Part shown: piece by piece, positions 33,692 through 42,526 of the stretch
Position numbering within the stretch: position 1 is the first letter of the stretch
Layout: the number at the start of each line of letters is the position of its first letter
From: Herbaspirillum sp. GW103
GTDB lineage: Bacteria; Pseudomonadota; Gammaproteobacteria; Burkholderiales; Burkholderiaceae_D
Direction: 5' to 3'
DNA length: 64,000 nucleotides
Assembly (NCBI RefSeq): GCF_000261365.1
Contig: NZ_AJVC01000003.1
Coordinates: 310,001 to 374,000, forward strand
The notes under the pieces: model-generated
Database searches by the model: none
What the model was told of the DNA's origin: nothing
What the model saw: the letters and a program-made list of their open reading frames with translations, nothing else
Program-made: the position numbers and the translations under genes

Positions 33692-36019
33692 TCAGGAGCC
33701 GGCCTTGCGCTGGCGCAAGCCGCGTACCAGGCGCAGTCCGTTGAAGACCACGATCAGGCTGGCTCCCATGTCGGCAAACACCGCCATCCACAACGAACTC
33801 ATGCCCAGCAGCGCCAGCGCCAGGAACACCGCCTTGATGCCCAGCGCAATGCTGATGTTCTGCACCAGTACCGTATGGGCCTTGCGGCTCAAGCGGATGA
33901 AGTCGGGGATTTTGCGCAGGTCGTCATCCATCAGCGCCACATCGGCCGTTTCCAGCGCCGTGTCGGTACCGGCCGCGCCCATGGCGAAACCGATGTCGGC
34001 GCGCGCCAGCGCCGGGGCATCATTGATGCCATCGCCCACCATGCCCACGCTGCGCACGCCATGGCGCGCAGCGAGTTCCTCGATCACCTTGAGCTTGTCC
34101 TCCGGCAGTTGCTCGCCACGGGCATCGGCAATCCCGGTCTGCGCGGCGATGGCCTGGGCCGTGTGGCCATTGTCGCCGGTCAGCATGATGACCTCCACGC
34201 CCAGCGCCCGCAGCCCGGCCACCGCTTCCTTGCTGCCGGGACGCACGGTGTCGGCCACGGCGATCAACAACTGCGGCTGATCTTCGCGGCATAGCAGGGT
34301 AGTGGTCTTGCCCTGTTTTTCGAAGGCTTGCAGACGGGCTTCCAGTTCCGGGCTGCATTGGCCCAGCTCATGCACCAGACGGTGATTGCCCAGGTGCAGC
34401 ATTTGTCCGCCAATGCGCCCCTGTACGCCGCGTCCGGCCAGCGCGGCAAAGTCGCTGACCTCCAGGGTGACGATCTCTTCCTGATCGGCAATGGCGCGCG
34501 AGACCGGATGATCCGAGCGCGCCGCCAGTGACACCGCCAGTTGCAACAGGGCCTGCTGGTCGGCATCGGCATGCAGCGAAACCACGTCGGTCACGCGTGG
34601 CTTGCCGAAGGTGAGGGTGCCGGTCTTGTCCAGCGCCAGGGTGCGCAGCTGGCGGCCTTGCTCCAGATAGACGCCGCCCTTGATCAGGATGCCATGGCGC
34701 GCCGCCGAGGCCAGGCCGCTGACGATGGTCACGGGGGTGGAGATGACCAGCGCGCAGGGGCAGGCGATCACCAGCAGCACCAGGGCCTTGTACAGCCAGG
34801 GCTGGAAGGGTGCGCCGGCCAGCAGCGGTGGCAGTAGCGCCACCAGCACGGCCATCGCGACGACGGCCGGGATGTAGTAGCGCGCAAAATGGTCGACGAA
34901 GCGTTGCGTAGGCGCGCGCTGGCCCTGTGCCTGCTGCACGCTCTTGACGATGCGCGCCAGCGTCGAATCACCTTGCACGGCTGTCACGCGCATCTCGAAG
35001 GCGCCCTGTTCATTGATGGTGCCGGCGAAGACCGGGTCACCTTCCTGCTTCTGTACCGGTATGCTTTCGCCGGTGATGGCAGCCTGGTTGATGCTGGTGC
35101 TACCAGACAGCAGTACACCATCCAGCGGTACACGTTCCCCAGGGCCCACCCGTACAGTGTCGTCCACTGTCACGGTACGGGCCGGTACAGTTGACCAGAC
35201 ACCGTCCTCGCCGCGCCGGGTCGCCATGTCGGGCGTCATCGCCATCAGTCCGGCAATGGCATGGCGGGCGCGGTCCAGTGACAGGGCTTCGATCATCTCG
35301 GCCAGGGTGAACAGCACGATCACTACGGCAGCTTCCGGCCACTGGCCGATCGCGGCGGCGCCGATGACGGCCAGCGACATCAGGAAATTCATGTTCAGCG
35401 AGACATTGCGCAGCGCGATCCAGCCCTTCTTGAGCGTGCCCAGTCCGCCCAGCAGGATGGCGGCGATGGCCAGGGCGATCACGGGCAGCGAGCGTTCATC
35501 CCCGCTGGTCCAGGCCAGCACTTCGGCGCCCAGAGCGGCCACGCCGGCCAGACCCAGCAGCGCCCAGCGGCGCGCCGGGATGCGATAGGCGGCGGCCTGG
35601 TCGGGGGCGTCACGTCCGGCTTCGGCGTCCAGCGAGTCGGACTTCACGGCAGGCAGCATGTCCAGTGCCTTCAAGGTGTCCACCAGCGGGGCGATGGAAG
35701 GCAACTGGTGTTGCACGGTCAGCTCGCGCTGGATCAGGTTGAAGGCCAGCGTACCCACGCCGGGCATCTGCGCGAGGCGTTCGCGGATGAGCTTTTCTTC
35801 GGTCGGGCAATCCATCTTCTGGATGAAGAAGACCGCCTCTTCGGTCGCCCCCTCCAGCTGCGCCGCCGCCACCGGGGCAGAGACCGCCTCGTTGCTGGCG
35901 CAGCCATGGCCGGCGCAGCAGCCGTGGGCCTGTGTCCGGGGAGCATGCGCGTGGTCGTGGTCATGCTGGTCATGCGAGTGATGGTGATCGTGCTTGTGCT
36001 TGTGCGAATGGGCAGTCAT
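33692..36019 (-). CDS. Zn/Cd/Pb-translocating P1B-type ATPase (ZntA/CadA-like)
   Basis: 775 residues. The N-terminus is a His-rich tail (about 4-33) with GCCAGHGCAS, then a degenerate metal-binding domain with MDCPTEE. The ATPase core has the transmembrane CPC of IACPCALVIST, phosphorylation site DKTGTLTFG, SDHPVSRAI and the hinge GDGINDAPALARAD. The last membrane helix carries ADMGASLIV, with the Asp typical of the Zn/Cd/Pb class. It exports divalent soft metals to the periplasm. It is divergent from a CadR/PbrR-type gene and is the first gene of a leftward cluster ending at the cusF-like gene. Confidence 0.93.
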   Translation of the reverse strand: MTAHSHKHKHDHHHSHDQHDHDHAHAPRTQAHGCCAGHGCASNEAVSAPVAAAQLEGATEEAVFFIQKMDCPTEEKLIRERLAQMPGVGTLAFNLIQRELTVQHQLPSIAPLVDTLKALDMLPAVKSDSLDAEAGRDAPDQAAAYRIPARRWALLGLAGVAALGAEVLAWTSGDERSLPVIALAIAAILLGGLGTLKKGWIALRNVSLNMNFLMSLAVIGAAAIGQWPEAAVVIVLFTLAEMIEALSLDRARHAIAGLMAMTPDMATRRGEDGVWSTVPARTVTVDDTVRVGPGERVPLDGVLLSGSTSINQAAITGESIPVQKQEGDPVFAGTINEQGAFEMRVTAVQGDSTLARIVKSVQQAQGQRAPTQRFVDHFARYYIPAVVAMAVLVALLPPLLAGAPFQPWLYKALVLLVIACPCALVISTPVTIVSGLASAARHGILIKGGVYLEQGRQLRTLALDKTGTLTFGKPRVTDVVSLHADADQQALLQLAVSLAARSDHPVSRAIADQEEIVTLEVSDFAALAGRGVQGRIGGQMLHLGNHRLVHELGQCSPELEARLQAFEKQGKTTTLLCREDQPQLLIAVADTVRPGSKEAVAGLRALGVEVIMLTGDNGHTAQAIAAQTGIADARGEQLPEDKLKVIEELAARHGVRSVGMVGDGINDAPALARADIGFAMGAAGTDTALETADVALMDDDLRKIPDFIRLSRKAHTVLVQNISIALGIKAVFLALALLGMSSLWMAVFADMGASLIVVFNGLRLVRGLRQRKAGS

Positions 36020-36057
36020 TGAGCGCTCCTTGTGCAGCCAACAGGTTTCAGGGGTAT

Positions 36058-36088
36058 ATTAAAAACCCTGAAGTAACTACAAGGTCAA
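36058..36088 (-). promoter_or_regulatory. MerR-family operator-promoter of the P-type ATPase gene
   Basis: On the minus strand, TTGACC (36083-36088) and TTTAAT (36058-36063) are separated by 19 bases, the overlong spacer of MerR-controlled promoters. The spacer holds the dyad ACCCTGAAGTAACTACAAGGT (36065-36085, plus strand), close to known Pb/Cd operators. It lies between the ATPase gene and the divergent regulator. Confidence 0.85.
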
Positions 36089-36100
36089 GCGAGGATCATC

Positions 36101-36553
36101 ATGGATACGCTCAAGATCGGCGACCTGGCCACTCAGGCCGATTGCCCGGTGGAAACCATCCGTTATTACGAGAAGCAGGCGCTGTTACCCGCGCCCACGC
36201 GCTCGCAGTCCAACTACCGCCTCTATGGTGTGCGGCATGTGGAGCGCTTGCAGTTCATCCGTCATTGCCGCTCGCTGGACATGACGCTCGACGAGGTGCG
36301 CGAGCTGCTGCGCCTGCGCGATGCGCCCGAGCAGAATTGCGGGGAAGTCAACGCGCTGCTGGACAAGCACATCGGCCACGTGGCCCAGCGCATTGCGCAG
36401 TTGCAGGCGCTGCAGGCGCAGCTGCAGCAGTTGCGCGCCCAGTGCGAGGTGGAGCAACCGGCGCGCGATTGCGGCATCCTGCAAGGGCTGGCCAGCCTGC
36501 CCGATGACCTCAAGCCGGCCAACCTGGGCAGCCATGGCGGCGGCTGCCATTGA
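36101..36553 (+). CDS. MerR-family Cd/Pb-responsive regulator (CadR/PbrR-like)
   Basis: 150 residues. The MerR helix-turn-helix (KIGDLATQADCPVETIRYYEKQALLPAP) includes Cys15, matching the extra N-terminal cysteine of PbrR. The metal-site cysteines are Cys80 (EQNCGEVN), Cys115 and Cys124 (RDCGIL), and the C-terminus ends in HGGGCH. This set fits Cd(II)/Pb(II)/Zn(II) sensing by CadR/PbrR rather than Hg or Cu. It binds the overlong promoter spacer just upstream and activates the divergent ATPase gene on metal binding. GAGG precedes the ATG. It converges on the hydrolase gene with a 9-base gap. Confidence 0.9.
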   Translation: MDTLKIGDLATQADCPVETIRYYEKQALLPAPTRSQSNYRLYGVRHVERLQFIRHCRSLDMTLDEVRELLRLRDAPEQNCGEVNALLDKHIGHVAQRIAQLQALQAQLQQLRAQCEVEQPARDCGILQGLASLPDDLKPANLGSHGGGCH

Positions 36554-36562
36554 GGCCCGTCT

Positions 36563-37465
36563 TCAGGCCGGGCGTGCCAGCCAGGCCAGCACTTCCTCGA
36601 TCACTTCATCGGGTTTTTCACGCTGGGGAAAATGCCCGGCGCCCGGGATGAGCACACGGCGGTAGGCCTGGCCGAAGTACTGCTCCCGTTCTTCCGAAGT
36701 CGAGGGATGATTGGCACCATCCTCGGTGCCGTGCAGCACCAGCGTGGGCACCATGATGCGCGGCGTCTCCAGCAATTTGGCTTCCAGTGCCGCATAGGCG
36801 GGATCGCCTTCGGCAAAGCCCCAGCGATGACGATAGGAATGCACGCAGATATCGGCCCAGTCAGGATTCTCGAAGGAGGCGGCGGTATTGGCGAATTCAC
36901 TCTCGGCGAATTTCCACGACGGTGACCAGGTATTCCACATGAAGCGTGCAAAGCCACGGCGGTCCTCGCGCAGTTCGGCCTGACCGCGCGGGGTGGCGAA
37001 GAACCAGTGATACCAGTAGTTGCGCGATTGCTGCAGTGACAGTTTCTGGTCCGGCGTATTGGTTCCCCAGCCCACGGAGAGGGCGATGCAGTGGCTGATG
37101 CGTGCGGGCGTCTGCGAGGCCGCAATGTAGGCCGCCCGCGCGCCCCAGTCGTGGCCGATGACGCCATAGCGCTCCAGCCCCAGAGCATCGGCAAAGGCCA
37201 TCAGGTCGCTGCCCAGTGCGGCCAGCTGGCCGCTGCGGGGCGTCGATTCGGACAGGAAAGAGGTCGGACCGTAGCCGCGCAGGTAGGGCCGGATCACCCG
37301 GTAGCCGGCCGCCCGCAAGGGCCGCAGGAAGGAGTCCCAGGTGCGTACGTCATCCGGCCAGCCATGCAGCAGGATCACGGCAGGCGCCTCGGGCGGGCCG
37401 CTGGTCTCAAAGCCGATGCGCAGCCTGTCGGTTTCAACGAAACTCAAGTGATTGCTCTGTGGCAT
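36563..37465 (-). CDS. Alpha/beta hydrolase, epoxide hydrolase-like
   Basis: 300 residues from the ATG at 37465 (9 bases after a GGGGGG run); an ATG at 37474 touches that run and is less likely. Motifs: oxyanion HGWPDD, nucleophile elbow IGHDWGA (Asp nucleophile, as in epoxide hydrolases and dehalogenases), a YWYHWFF cap-domain segment, LVLHGTEDG and the catalytic His in GAGHFPQ. The HGWPD/GHDWG pair favours epoxide hydrolase. Cytoplasmic, no signal. Its place between two metal modules looks incidental. Confidence 0.85.
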   Translation of the reverse strand: MPQSNHLSFVETDRLRIGFETSGPPEAPAVILLHGWPDDVRTWDSFLRPLRAAGYRVIRPYLRGYGPTSFLSESTPRSGQLAALGSDLMAFADALGLERYGVIGHDWGARAAYIAASQTPARISHCIALSVGWGTNTPDQKLSLQQSRNYWYHWFFATPRGQAELREDRRGFARFMWNTWSPSWKFAESEFANTAASFENPDWADICVHSYRHRWGFAEGDPAYAALEAKLLETPRIMVPTLVLHGTEDGANHPSTSEEREQYFGQAYRRVLIPGAGHFPQREKPDEVIEEVLAWLARPA

Positions 37466-37674
37466 CGCGGACATCCCCCCTTTATCTTTATGCGGGTGAT
37501 CTTGACCCTACCCGGATAACGTAATTTTGAGTGACATATGAAGGGTAATTATCATCTCAAGTCCGGTTGCGCGCTGCAAGCCTGGCATTTTTTGCTCTGG
37601 TGAAGGATTTCACCGTTTTGCCAGGATGGCTTGCCTCATCCACGCGGTGCTCGTCGGCGGCCAGGGCGGCATCG

Positions 37675-38097
37675 TCATGTGCGCGCCTGCGCATCGGTGC
37701 AGCACGGTGCTGCGGCCCCGAGCGCATCGAGGATGGGGCAGTCGGGGCGGCTGTCGCCATGGCAGTCCTGCACCAGCCGTTCCAGCGTGGTCTTCATGCC
37801 TTGCAGTTCGCGGATGCGTTGCTCCAGTTCGCCGATGTGGGTCTGCGCCAGTTGCTTGACCTTGCGGCTGGAGCGCGACTGGTCCAGCCACAGCCCGATC
37901 AGGTCGCTCACCTGGGCCATGGAAAACCCCAGTTGCCGGGCCTGGCGGATGAAGCGCAGCAGGTGCACCTCGCGCTCGCCGTAGACGCGGTAACCGGCAT
38001 CGGTGCGCCCGGCCTTGGGGATGAGTCCCGTTTCTTCATAATGGCGGATCATCTTGGCCGAGACACCCGAGGCGCTGGCGGCTTGTCCGATATTCAT
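37675..38097 (-). CDS. cueR: Cu(I)-responsive MerR-family regulator
   Basis: 140 residues from the ATG at 38097, giving the usual MNIGQAASASGVSAKMIRHYE opening; a GTG at 38103 overlaps the copA stop and is an alternative. The copper-site cysteines fall at 112 and 120 (CHGDSRPDC), the same numbers as in E. coli CueR, and Ser77 marks the monovalent-metal class. It activates copA and copZ through overlong-spacer promoters (see 40387-40481). It lies directly after copA in the same direction, probably co-transcribed, giving feedback. Confidence 0.93.
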   Translation of the reverse strand: MNIGQAASASGVSAKMIRHYEETGLIPKAGRTDAGYRVYGEREVHLLRFIRQARQLGFSMAQVSDLIGLWLDQSRSSRKVKQLAQTHIGELEQRIRELQGMKTTLERLVQDCHGDSRPDCPILDALGAAAPCCTDAQART

Positions 38098-38099
38098 GT

Positions 38100-40352
38100 T
38101 CACTTCTCCGTTGTAGCGGGCCCATGCGGGCGCCAGCGGCGCAGCAGCAGGGCATTGCTGACCACGCTGACGCTGGAAAAGGCCATCGCCGCGCCCGCCA
38201 GCATGGGATTGAGCAGACCGAAGGCGGCCAGCGGAATGCCGACCAGATTGTAGATGAAGGCCCAGAACAGGTTCTGGCGGATCTTGCCGTAGGTACGGCG
38301 GGAGATGTCGATGGCATCGGCCGCCAGACCCGGGTCGCCATACATCAGCGTCACGCCGGCGGCCTGCATGGCGACGTCGGTGCCGCTGGACATGGCCATG
38401 CCCACATCGGCGGCGGCCAGCGCGGGCGCATCATTGACGCCATCCCCGACCATGGCCACCACGTGCTTGCCGCCTTCACGCAAGGCCGCTACCGCCTCGG
38501 CCTTGTCGCCCGGCAGCACTTCGGCACGTACCTCCCGGATCCCCAGTGCCGCAGCGACCTGTTGCGCCGCGCCCCGGTTGTCGCCACTGAGCATGGCGGT
38601 GCGCATGCCCAGGGCGTGCAGGGCGGCGATGGCTTCCCGTGCGCCCGGCTTGATCTCGTCGCCGAAGGCCAGCAGGCCCAGGATACGGACTTCCCCGGCC
38701 TGGCGTTCGGCCAGCCAGGACAGGGTGCGGCCCTGTGCCTGCAGCGCGTCGGCCCGTGCTTGCAGGGCTGGCGCGCTGGCCTGCAACTGCTGCATCCAGC
38801 CACTGCTGCCCAGACAGAGCATCCGGCCTGCGACTTCGCCTTCGATGCCCAGTCCGGCCACGCTGCGCACCTGGCCGGCCGGTGGCACGGACAAGGACTG
38901 GCGGGCCGCTGCCGCCTCCAGTACGGCGCGTGCCAGCGGATGTTCGCTGCGTGCCTGCAGGGCGGCGGCCAGGGCCAGCAAGTGGTCTTGCTGATCCTCT
39001 GCGGTGGCGGCTGCGCCGTACAGTTCGGTCAGGCGCGGACGGCCCACGGTGAGCGTACCGGTCTTGTCGAAGGCGATCACATCGACCCGATGCGCAATCT
39101 CCAGCGCCTGCGCATCCTTGATGAGGATGCCGTGACGCGCCGCCACGCCGGTCCCGGCCATGATGGCCGTGGGCGTGGCCAGGCCCAGCGCGCAAGGGCA
39201 GGCGATGACCATCACCGCCACCGCATTGAGCAGGGCCTGTTGCCAGTGTCCTGTGGCCAGGCCCCAGGCGCAGAAGGTGATGGCCGAGATCAGCAGCACG
39301 GCAGGGACGAAGACGGCACTGACCTGGTCCACCAGTCGCTGGATCGGCGCCTTGGCTGCCTGGGCCTGTTCCACCATGCGCACGATGCGCGCCAGCATGG
39401 TTTCGGCACCGATGGCGGTGGCTTCGAAGACCAGCACACCGTCGGTATTGATGGCGCCGGCGGCGAGCTGGTCGCCGGCTTGCTTGGCCTGCGGACGACT
39501 CTCGCCGGTCAGCAAGGCTTCGTCCAAATGGCTGCGACCCTCTTTGACGATGCCGTCGACCGGGACCCGCTCGCCCGGACGCAGCACAACCAGGTCCCCC
39601 ACGCGCACCTGCGCCAGCGGCACGTCGATGTCCTGTCCGTCACGGCGTACCCGGGCACGGTCCGGCCGCAAGGCGTTGAGCGCCGCGATGGCATCGGCGG
39701 TCTGCCGCTTGGCGCGGCCTTCCAGCCATTTGCCCAGCAGCACCAGGGTGATGACCACGGCCGAACTTTCGAAGTAGAGATGCGGCATGGTCATGGCGTG
39801 ATCGGTCATGGCCGGCAGGCTCAGCCATTGCCACAGCGACAGTCCGTAGGCCGCACTGGTGCCCAGGGCCACCAGCAGGTCCATGTTGCCCGAGCGGGCG
39901 CGCAGCGCACCCCAGCCCGCATGATAGAAACGCCAGCCCAGCCAGAACTGTACCGGCGTGGCCAGCAGCCATTGCCACAGCGGGGGCAGGCTCCAGGTGA
40001 TGCCCAGCGGGGCCAGCAGCATGGGCAAGACCAGCGGCAGCGACAGCGCGGCCGCGACCGCCACCGGCCACCAGCTGGGCAGGCCTCGTGCGGTGGCGGC
40101 CGGTGCGGCAGTCTCTTCGGGAATGTGTTGGCGGGCCTGATAACCGGCCTTTTCGATGGCGGCAATCAGGATGGCCGGGGCCACGGTATCGGCCGTGGCG
40201 ATGCTGGCGCGTTCGGTGGCCAGGTTGACGCTGACGTCGGTTACGCCAGGGACTTTCTTGAGGGCCTTCTCCACGCGCATCACGCAGGAGGCACAGCTCA
40301 TGCCTTCGATGTCGAGGCTGATCTCGGCGGCAGCTGGGGTGGAAGTGGACAT
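38100..40352 (-). CDS. copA: Cu(I)-translocating P1B-type ATPase
   Basis: 750 residues from the ATG at 40352, behind GGAG; the frame open to 40463 would run through the promoter. One N-terminal HMA domain with GMSCASC (about 19-25) precedes eight membrane helices with the CPC of [12 protein letters not shown], phosphorylation site [17 protein letters not shown] and [14 protein letters not shown]. Helices 7 and 8 carry the copper-class YN (FIYNLVG) and [11 protein letters not shown]. It exports Cu(I) from the cytoplasm. Cytoplasmic delivery is by the CopZ encoded divergently, and control is by the downstream cueR. Confidence 0.95.
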   Translation of the reverse strand: MSTSTPAAAEISLDIEGMSCASCVMRVEKALKKVPGVTDVSVNLATERASIATADTVAPAILIAAIEKAGYQARQHIPEETAAPAATARGLPSWWPVAVAAALSLPLVLPMLLAPLGITWSLPPLWQWLLATPVQFWLGWRFYHAGWGALRARSGNMDLLVALGTSAAYGLSLWQWLSLPAMTDHAMTMPHLYFESSAVVITLVLLGKWLEGRAKRQTADAIAALNALRPDRARVRRDGQDIDVPLAQVRVGDLVVLRPGERVPVDGIVKEGRSHLDEALLTGESRPQAKQAGDQLAAGAINTDGVLVFEATAIGAETMLARIVRMVEQAQAAKAPIQRLVDQVSAVFVPAVLLISAITFCAWGLATGHWQQALLNAVAVMVIACPCALGLATPTAIMAGTGVAARHGILIKDAQALEIAHRVDVIAFDKTGTLTVGRPRLTELYGAAATAEDQQDHLLALAAALQARSEHPLARAVLEAAAARQSLSVPPAGQVRSVAGLGIEGEVAGRMLCLGSSGWMQQLQASAPALQARADALQAQGRTLSWLAERQAGEVRILGLLAFGDEIKPGAREAIAALHALGMRTAMLSGDNRGAAQQVAAALGIREVRAEVLPGDKAEAVAALREGGKHVVAMVGDGVNDAPALAAADVGMAMSSGTDVAMQAAGVTLMYGDPGLAADAIDISRRTYGKIRQNLFWAFIYNLVGIPLAAFGLLNPMLAGAAMAFSSVSVVSNALLLRRWRPHGPATTEK

Positions 40353-40386
40353 GGCGACAACTCCGGAAGGATGGATCGAAGCCTGT

Positions 40387-40417
40387 ATCATCATCCTTCC
40401 CATGATGGTAAGGTCAA
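40387..40417 (-). promoter_or_regulatory. CueR-type promoter of copA
   Basis: On the minus strand, TTGACC (40412-40417) and a weak -10 GATGAT (40387-40392) are 19 bases apart. The spacer holds ACCTTACCATCATGGGAAGGA (40394-40414), matching the ACCTTCC-type CueR dyad. Confidence 0.85.
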
Positions 40418-40450
40418 GCCCGATTCTCGCATGGATGCCTGTTCTTGCGC

Positions 40451-40481
40451 TTGACCTTGCCATGGCAGGAAGGTTTAAGCT
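40451..40481 (+). promoter_or_regulatory. CueR-type promoter of copZ
   Basis: TTGACC (40451-40456) and TAAGCT (40476-40481) are 19 bases apart. The dyad ACCTTGCCATGGCAGGAAGGT (40454-40474) fills the spacer. It is the second CueR site in this gap, facing the other way. Confidence 0.85.
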
Positions 40482-40516
40482 TCCGTCACTGACTTCATTT
40501 CATGAAAGGAAACGCC

Positions 40517-40717
40517 ATGAGCACCACCTTCACCGTCAACGACATGACCTGCAACCACTGCGCCGGCGTCATCACCAAGGCCGTCAAGGAGGTAGACGCC
40601 AATGCCAGGGTCGATATTGCCGTGGCCGACAAGCGCGTGGTCATCGACAGCAGCCTGCCGGCGCAACAGTTTGCCGAGGCCATCGAGGAAGCAGGCTATA
40701 CCCCGGTCGCGGCCTGA
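40517..40717 (+). CDS. copZ: Copper chaperone, HMA domain
   Basis: 66 residues from the ATG at 40517, with AAAGGA upstream. It is a single heavy-metal-associated domain with the Cu(I) site MTCNHC (Cys12 and Cys15) and the ending EEAGYTPV. It carries Cu(I) in the cytoplasm, most likely to the N-terminal domain of CopA. It is divergent from copA with its own CueR-type promoter. It ends 4 bases from the convergent VWA gene. Confidence 0.93.
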   Translation: MSTTFTVNDMTCNHCAGVITKAVKEVDANARVDIAVADKRVVIDSSLPAQQFAEAIEEAGYTPVAA

Positions 40718-40721
40718 GGAC

Positions 40722-41891
40722 CTACTTGCTGAGCAATCGCATCGCTCCCTCCAGCCCATCCATGGTCAGCGGGAACATGCGGTTGTTCATGAGCTGGCGG
40801 ATCAGCGCGATCGATTGCCGGTATTGCCACAGGCCTTCCGGCTCGGGATTGAGCCAGACGAAGTGCGGGAAGGTGCTGGTGAAGCGCTGCAGCCATTCGG
40901 CGCCCGCTTCCGCATTGTTGTATTCCACCGAGCCGCCCGGCTGCACGATTTCGTAAGGGCTCATGGTGGCATCGCCCACGAAGATGAGCTTGGTATCGGG
41001 CGTGTACTTGCGCAGCACATCCCAGGTCGGGAAGCGCTCGGCGTGGCGGCGGCGATTGTTCTTCCACAGATAGTCATACACGCAGTTGTGGAAGTAGAAG
41101 AAATCCATGTTCTTGAACTCGGTCCGGGCCGCCGAGAACAGTTCTTCGGTGCGGGCGATGTGGTCATCCATCGATCCGCCCACATCGAAGAGCATCAACA
41201 CCTTGATCTTGTTCTTGCGCTCGGGCTGCATGCGGATGTCGAGGTAGCCGGCATTGCTGGCAGTGGCGCGGATGGTGTCGTCCAGCGCCAGTTCTTCCTC
41301 CAGTCCTTCCCGGGCAAAGCGGCGCAGGCGGCGCAGCGCCACCTTGATGTTGCGCGTGCCCAGTTCGCGTTCGCCGTCGTAGTCCTTGTATTCGCGTTCC
41401 TCCCACACCTTCACCGCGCTGCGCTGGCCGCCCTTGCCGCCGATGCGGATGCCTTCCGGGTTGAAACCGCCGTGGCCGAAGGGCGATACCCCGCCGGTGC
41501 CGATCCATTTGCTGCCGCCTTCGTGGCGCTCCTTCTGTTCTTCCAACAATTGCTTCAAGCGATCCATCAGCTTGTCGTAGCCGAACTTCTCGATGGCGGC
41601 CTTCTGCTCGGGCGTGAGGTCGCGCTGCAATTGCTTGACCAGCCATTCCAGCGGAATCTCCGGCCGCTTCTCGAAGATCGTTTCGATGCCCTTGAAGTAG
41701 GCTCCGAAGGCGCGGTCGAACTTGTCGAAGTGGGCCTCGTCCTTGACCAGCGTCAGGCGCGAGAGAAAATAGAACTCATCCAGCGAAGGTGAAATGACCT
41801 GCTTGTCCATCGCCTCCAGCAAGGTGAGGAATTCCTTGATCGAGGCCGGTACGCCAGCCTGTTTCACGGTGTAGAAGAAGTCGATCAGCAT
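40722..41891 (-). CDS. VWA-domain protein, CoxE-like
   Basis: 389 residues. The N-terminal half has conserved segments such as DFFYTVKQAGVPASIKEFLTLLEAM and GGSKWIGTGGVSPFGHGG. The C-terminal von Willebrand A fold begins at KIKVLMLFDVGGSMDDH. Its metal-site motif reads DVGGS rather than DxSxS. Proteins of this type pair with MoxR ATPases as remodelling chaperones that insert metals or activate enzymes. The MoxR partner is two genes upstream on the same strand (42527-43402). Confidence 0.85.
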   Translation of the reverse strand: MLIDFFYTVKQAGVPASIKEFLTLLEAMDKQVISPSLDEFYFLSRLTLVKDEAHFDKFDRAFGAYFKGIETIFEKRPEIPLEWLVKQLQRDLTPEQKAAIEKFGYDKLMDRLKQLLEEQKERHEGGSKWIGTGGVSPFGHGGFNPEGIRIGGKGGQRSAVKVWEEREYKDYDGERELGTRNIKVALRRLRRFAREGLEEELALDDTIRATASNAGYLDIRMQPERKNKIKVLMLFDVGGSMDDHIARTEELFSAARTEFKNMDFFYFHNCVYDYLWKNNRRRHAERFPTWDVLRKYTPDTKLIFVGDATMSPYEIVQPGGSVEYNNAEAGAEWLQRFTSTFPHFVWLNPEPEGLWQYRQSIALIRQLMNNRMFPLTMDGLEGAMRLLSK

Positions 41892-41912
41892 GGCACCCGT
41901 CTGGCCGCCGTC

Positions 41913-42500
41913 TCAGCGGCCCAGCTTGAATTGAAGATGACGACGCACCGTCGGCCACTCCGATTCGATGATGGAAAACACGACCGTGTCGCGGTAGGAA
42001 CCGTCCGGCATGCGCTGGTGATTGCGCAGGATGCCATCCTGCTTTGCCCCCAGTCGCGCGATGGCCGCACGCGATTGCTGGTTCATCCAGTGGGTGCGGA
42101 ATTCGACGGCGATGCAGTGCATGTCCTCGAAGGCGTGCGTCAACAGCATCAGCTTGCACTCGGTATTGATGCCGGTACGCTGGGCGCTGGCGGCATACCA
42201 GGTGGAGCCGATCTCCACGCGCCGGTTGGCCACGTCGGCGTTCATGTAGGTGGTCATGCCGCACAGCGCGCCGGTGTCATTGCGGCGGATCACGAAGGGC
42301 AGCATGCTGCCCTGCTGCTGCAGATGCAGGCGGCGTTCGATCTCGGCGCGCATGGTTTCCGGCTTGGGGATGGCGGTGTACCAGAGCTTCCACAGCTTGC
42401 CGTCCGAGACGGCGGCGATGAGCGCATCGTGATGCTCGGCATGCAGCGGCTCGACAGTGGCAAACTGGCCCTTCAGGGTGATCGGCGAAAGGAATTGCAT
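41913..42500 (-). CDS. GNAT-family N-acetyltransferase, RimJ/RimL-like
   Basis: 195 residues. The RimJ/RimL layout is visible: LKGQFATVEPLHAEHHDAL at the start, IRRNDTGALCGMTTYMNAD, the RRVEIGSTWYAASAQRTGINTECK segment with an acetyl-CoA loop (QRTGIN), and RLGAKQDGILRNHQRMPDGSYRDTVVFSII at the end. It transfers acetyl from acetyl-CoA to an amine of a protein or small molecule; the acceptor is unknown. It lies between the MoxR and VWA genes, 21 and 26 bases away, so it is probably co-transcribed with them. Confidence 0.85.
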   Translation of the reverse strand: MQFLSPITLKGQFATVEPLHAEHHDALIAAVSDGKLWKLWYTAIPKPETMRAEIERRLHLQQQGSMLPFVIRRNDTGALCGMTTYMNADVANRRVEIGSTWYAASAQRTGINTECKLMLLTHAFEDMHCIAVEFRTHWMNQQSRAAIARLGAKQDGILRNHQRMPDGSYRDTVVFSIIESEWPTVRRHLQFKLGR

Positions 42501-42526
42501 GACGGCTCCCGAAAATGGAGACAGCT

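Noticed and set aside
38124-40454. A very long plus-strand frame opposite copA
   Set aside because: It is a GC-rich antisense shadow: Gln/His/Gly-rich composition, no motifs and no Shine-Dalgarno, exactly opposite a well-supported ATPase gene.
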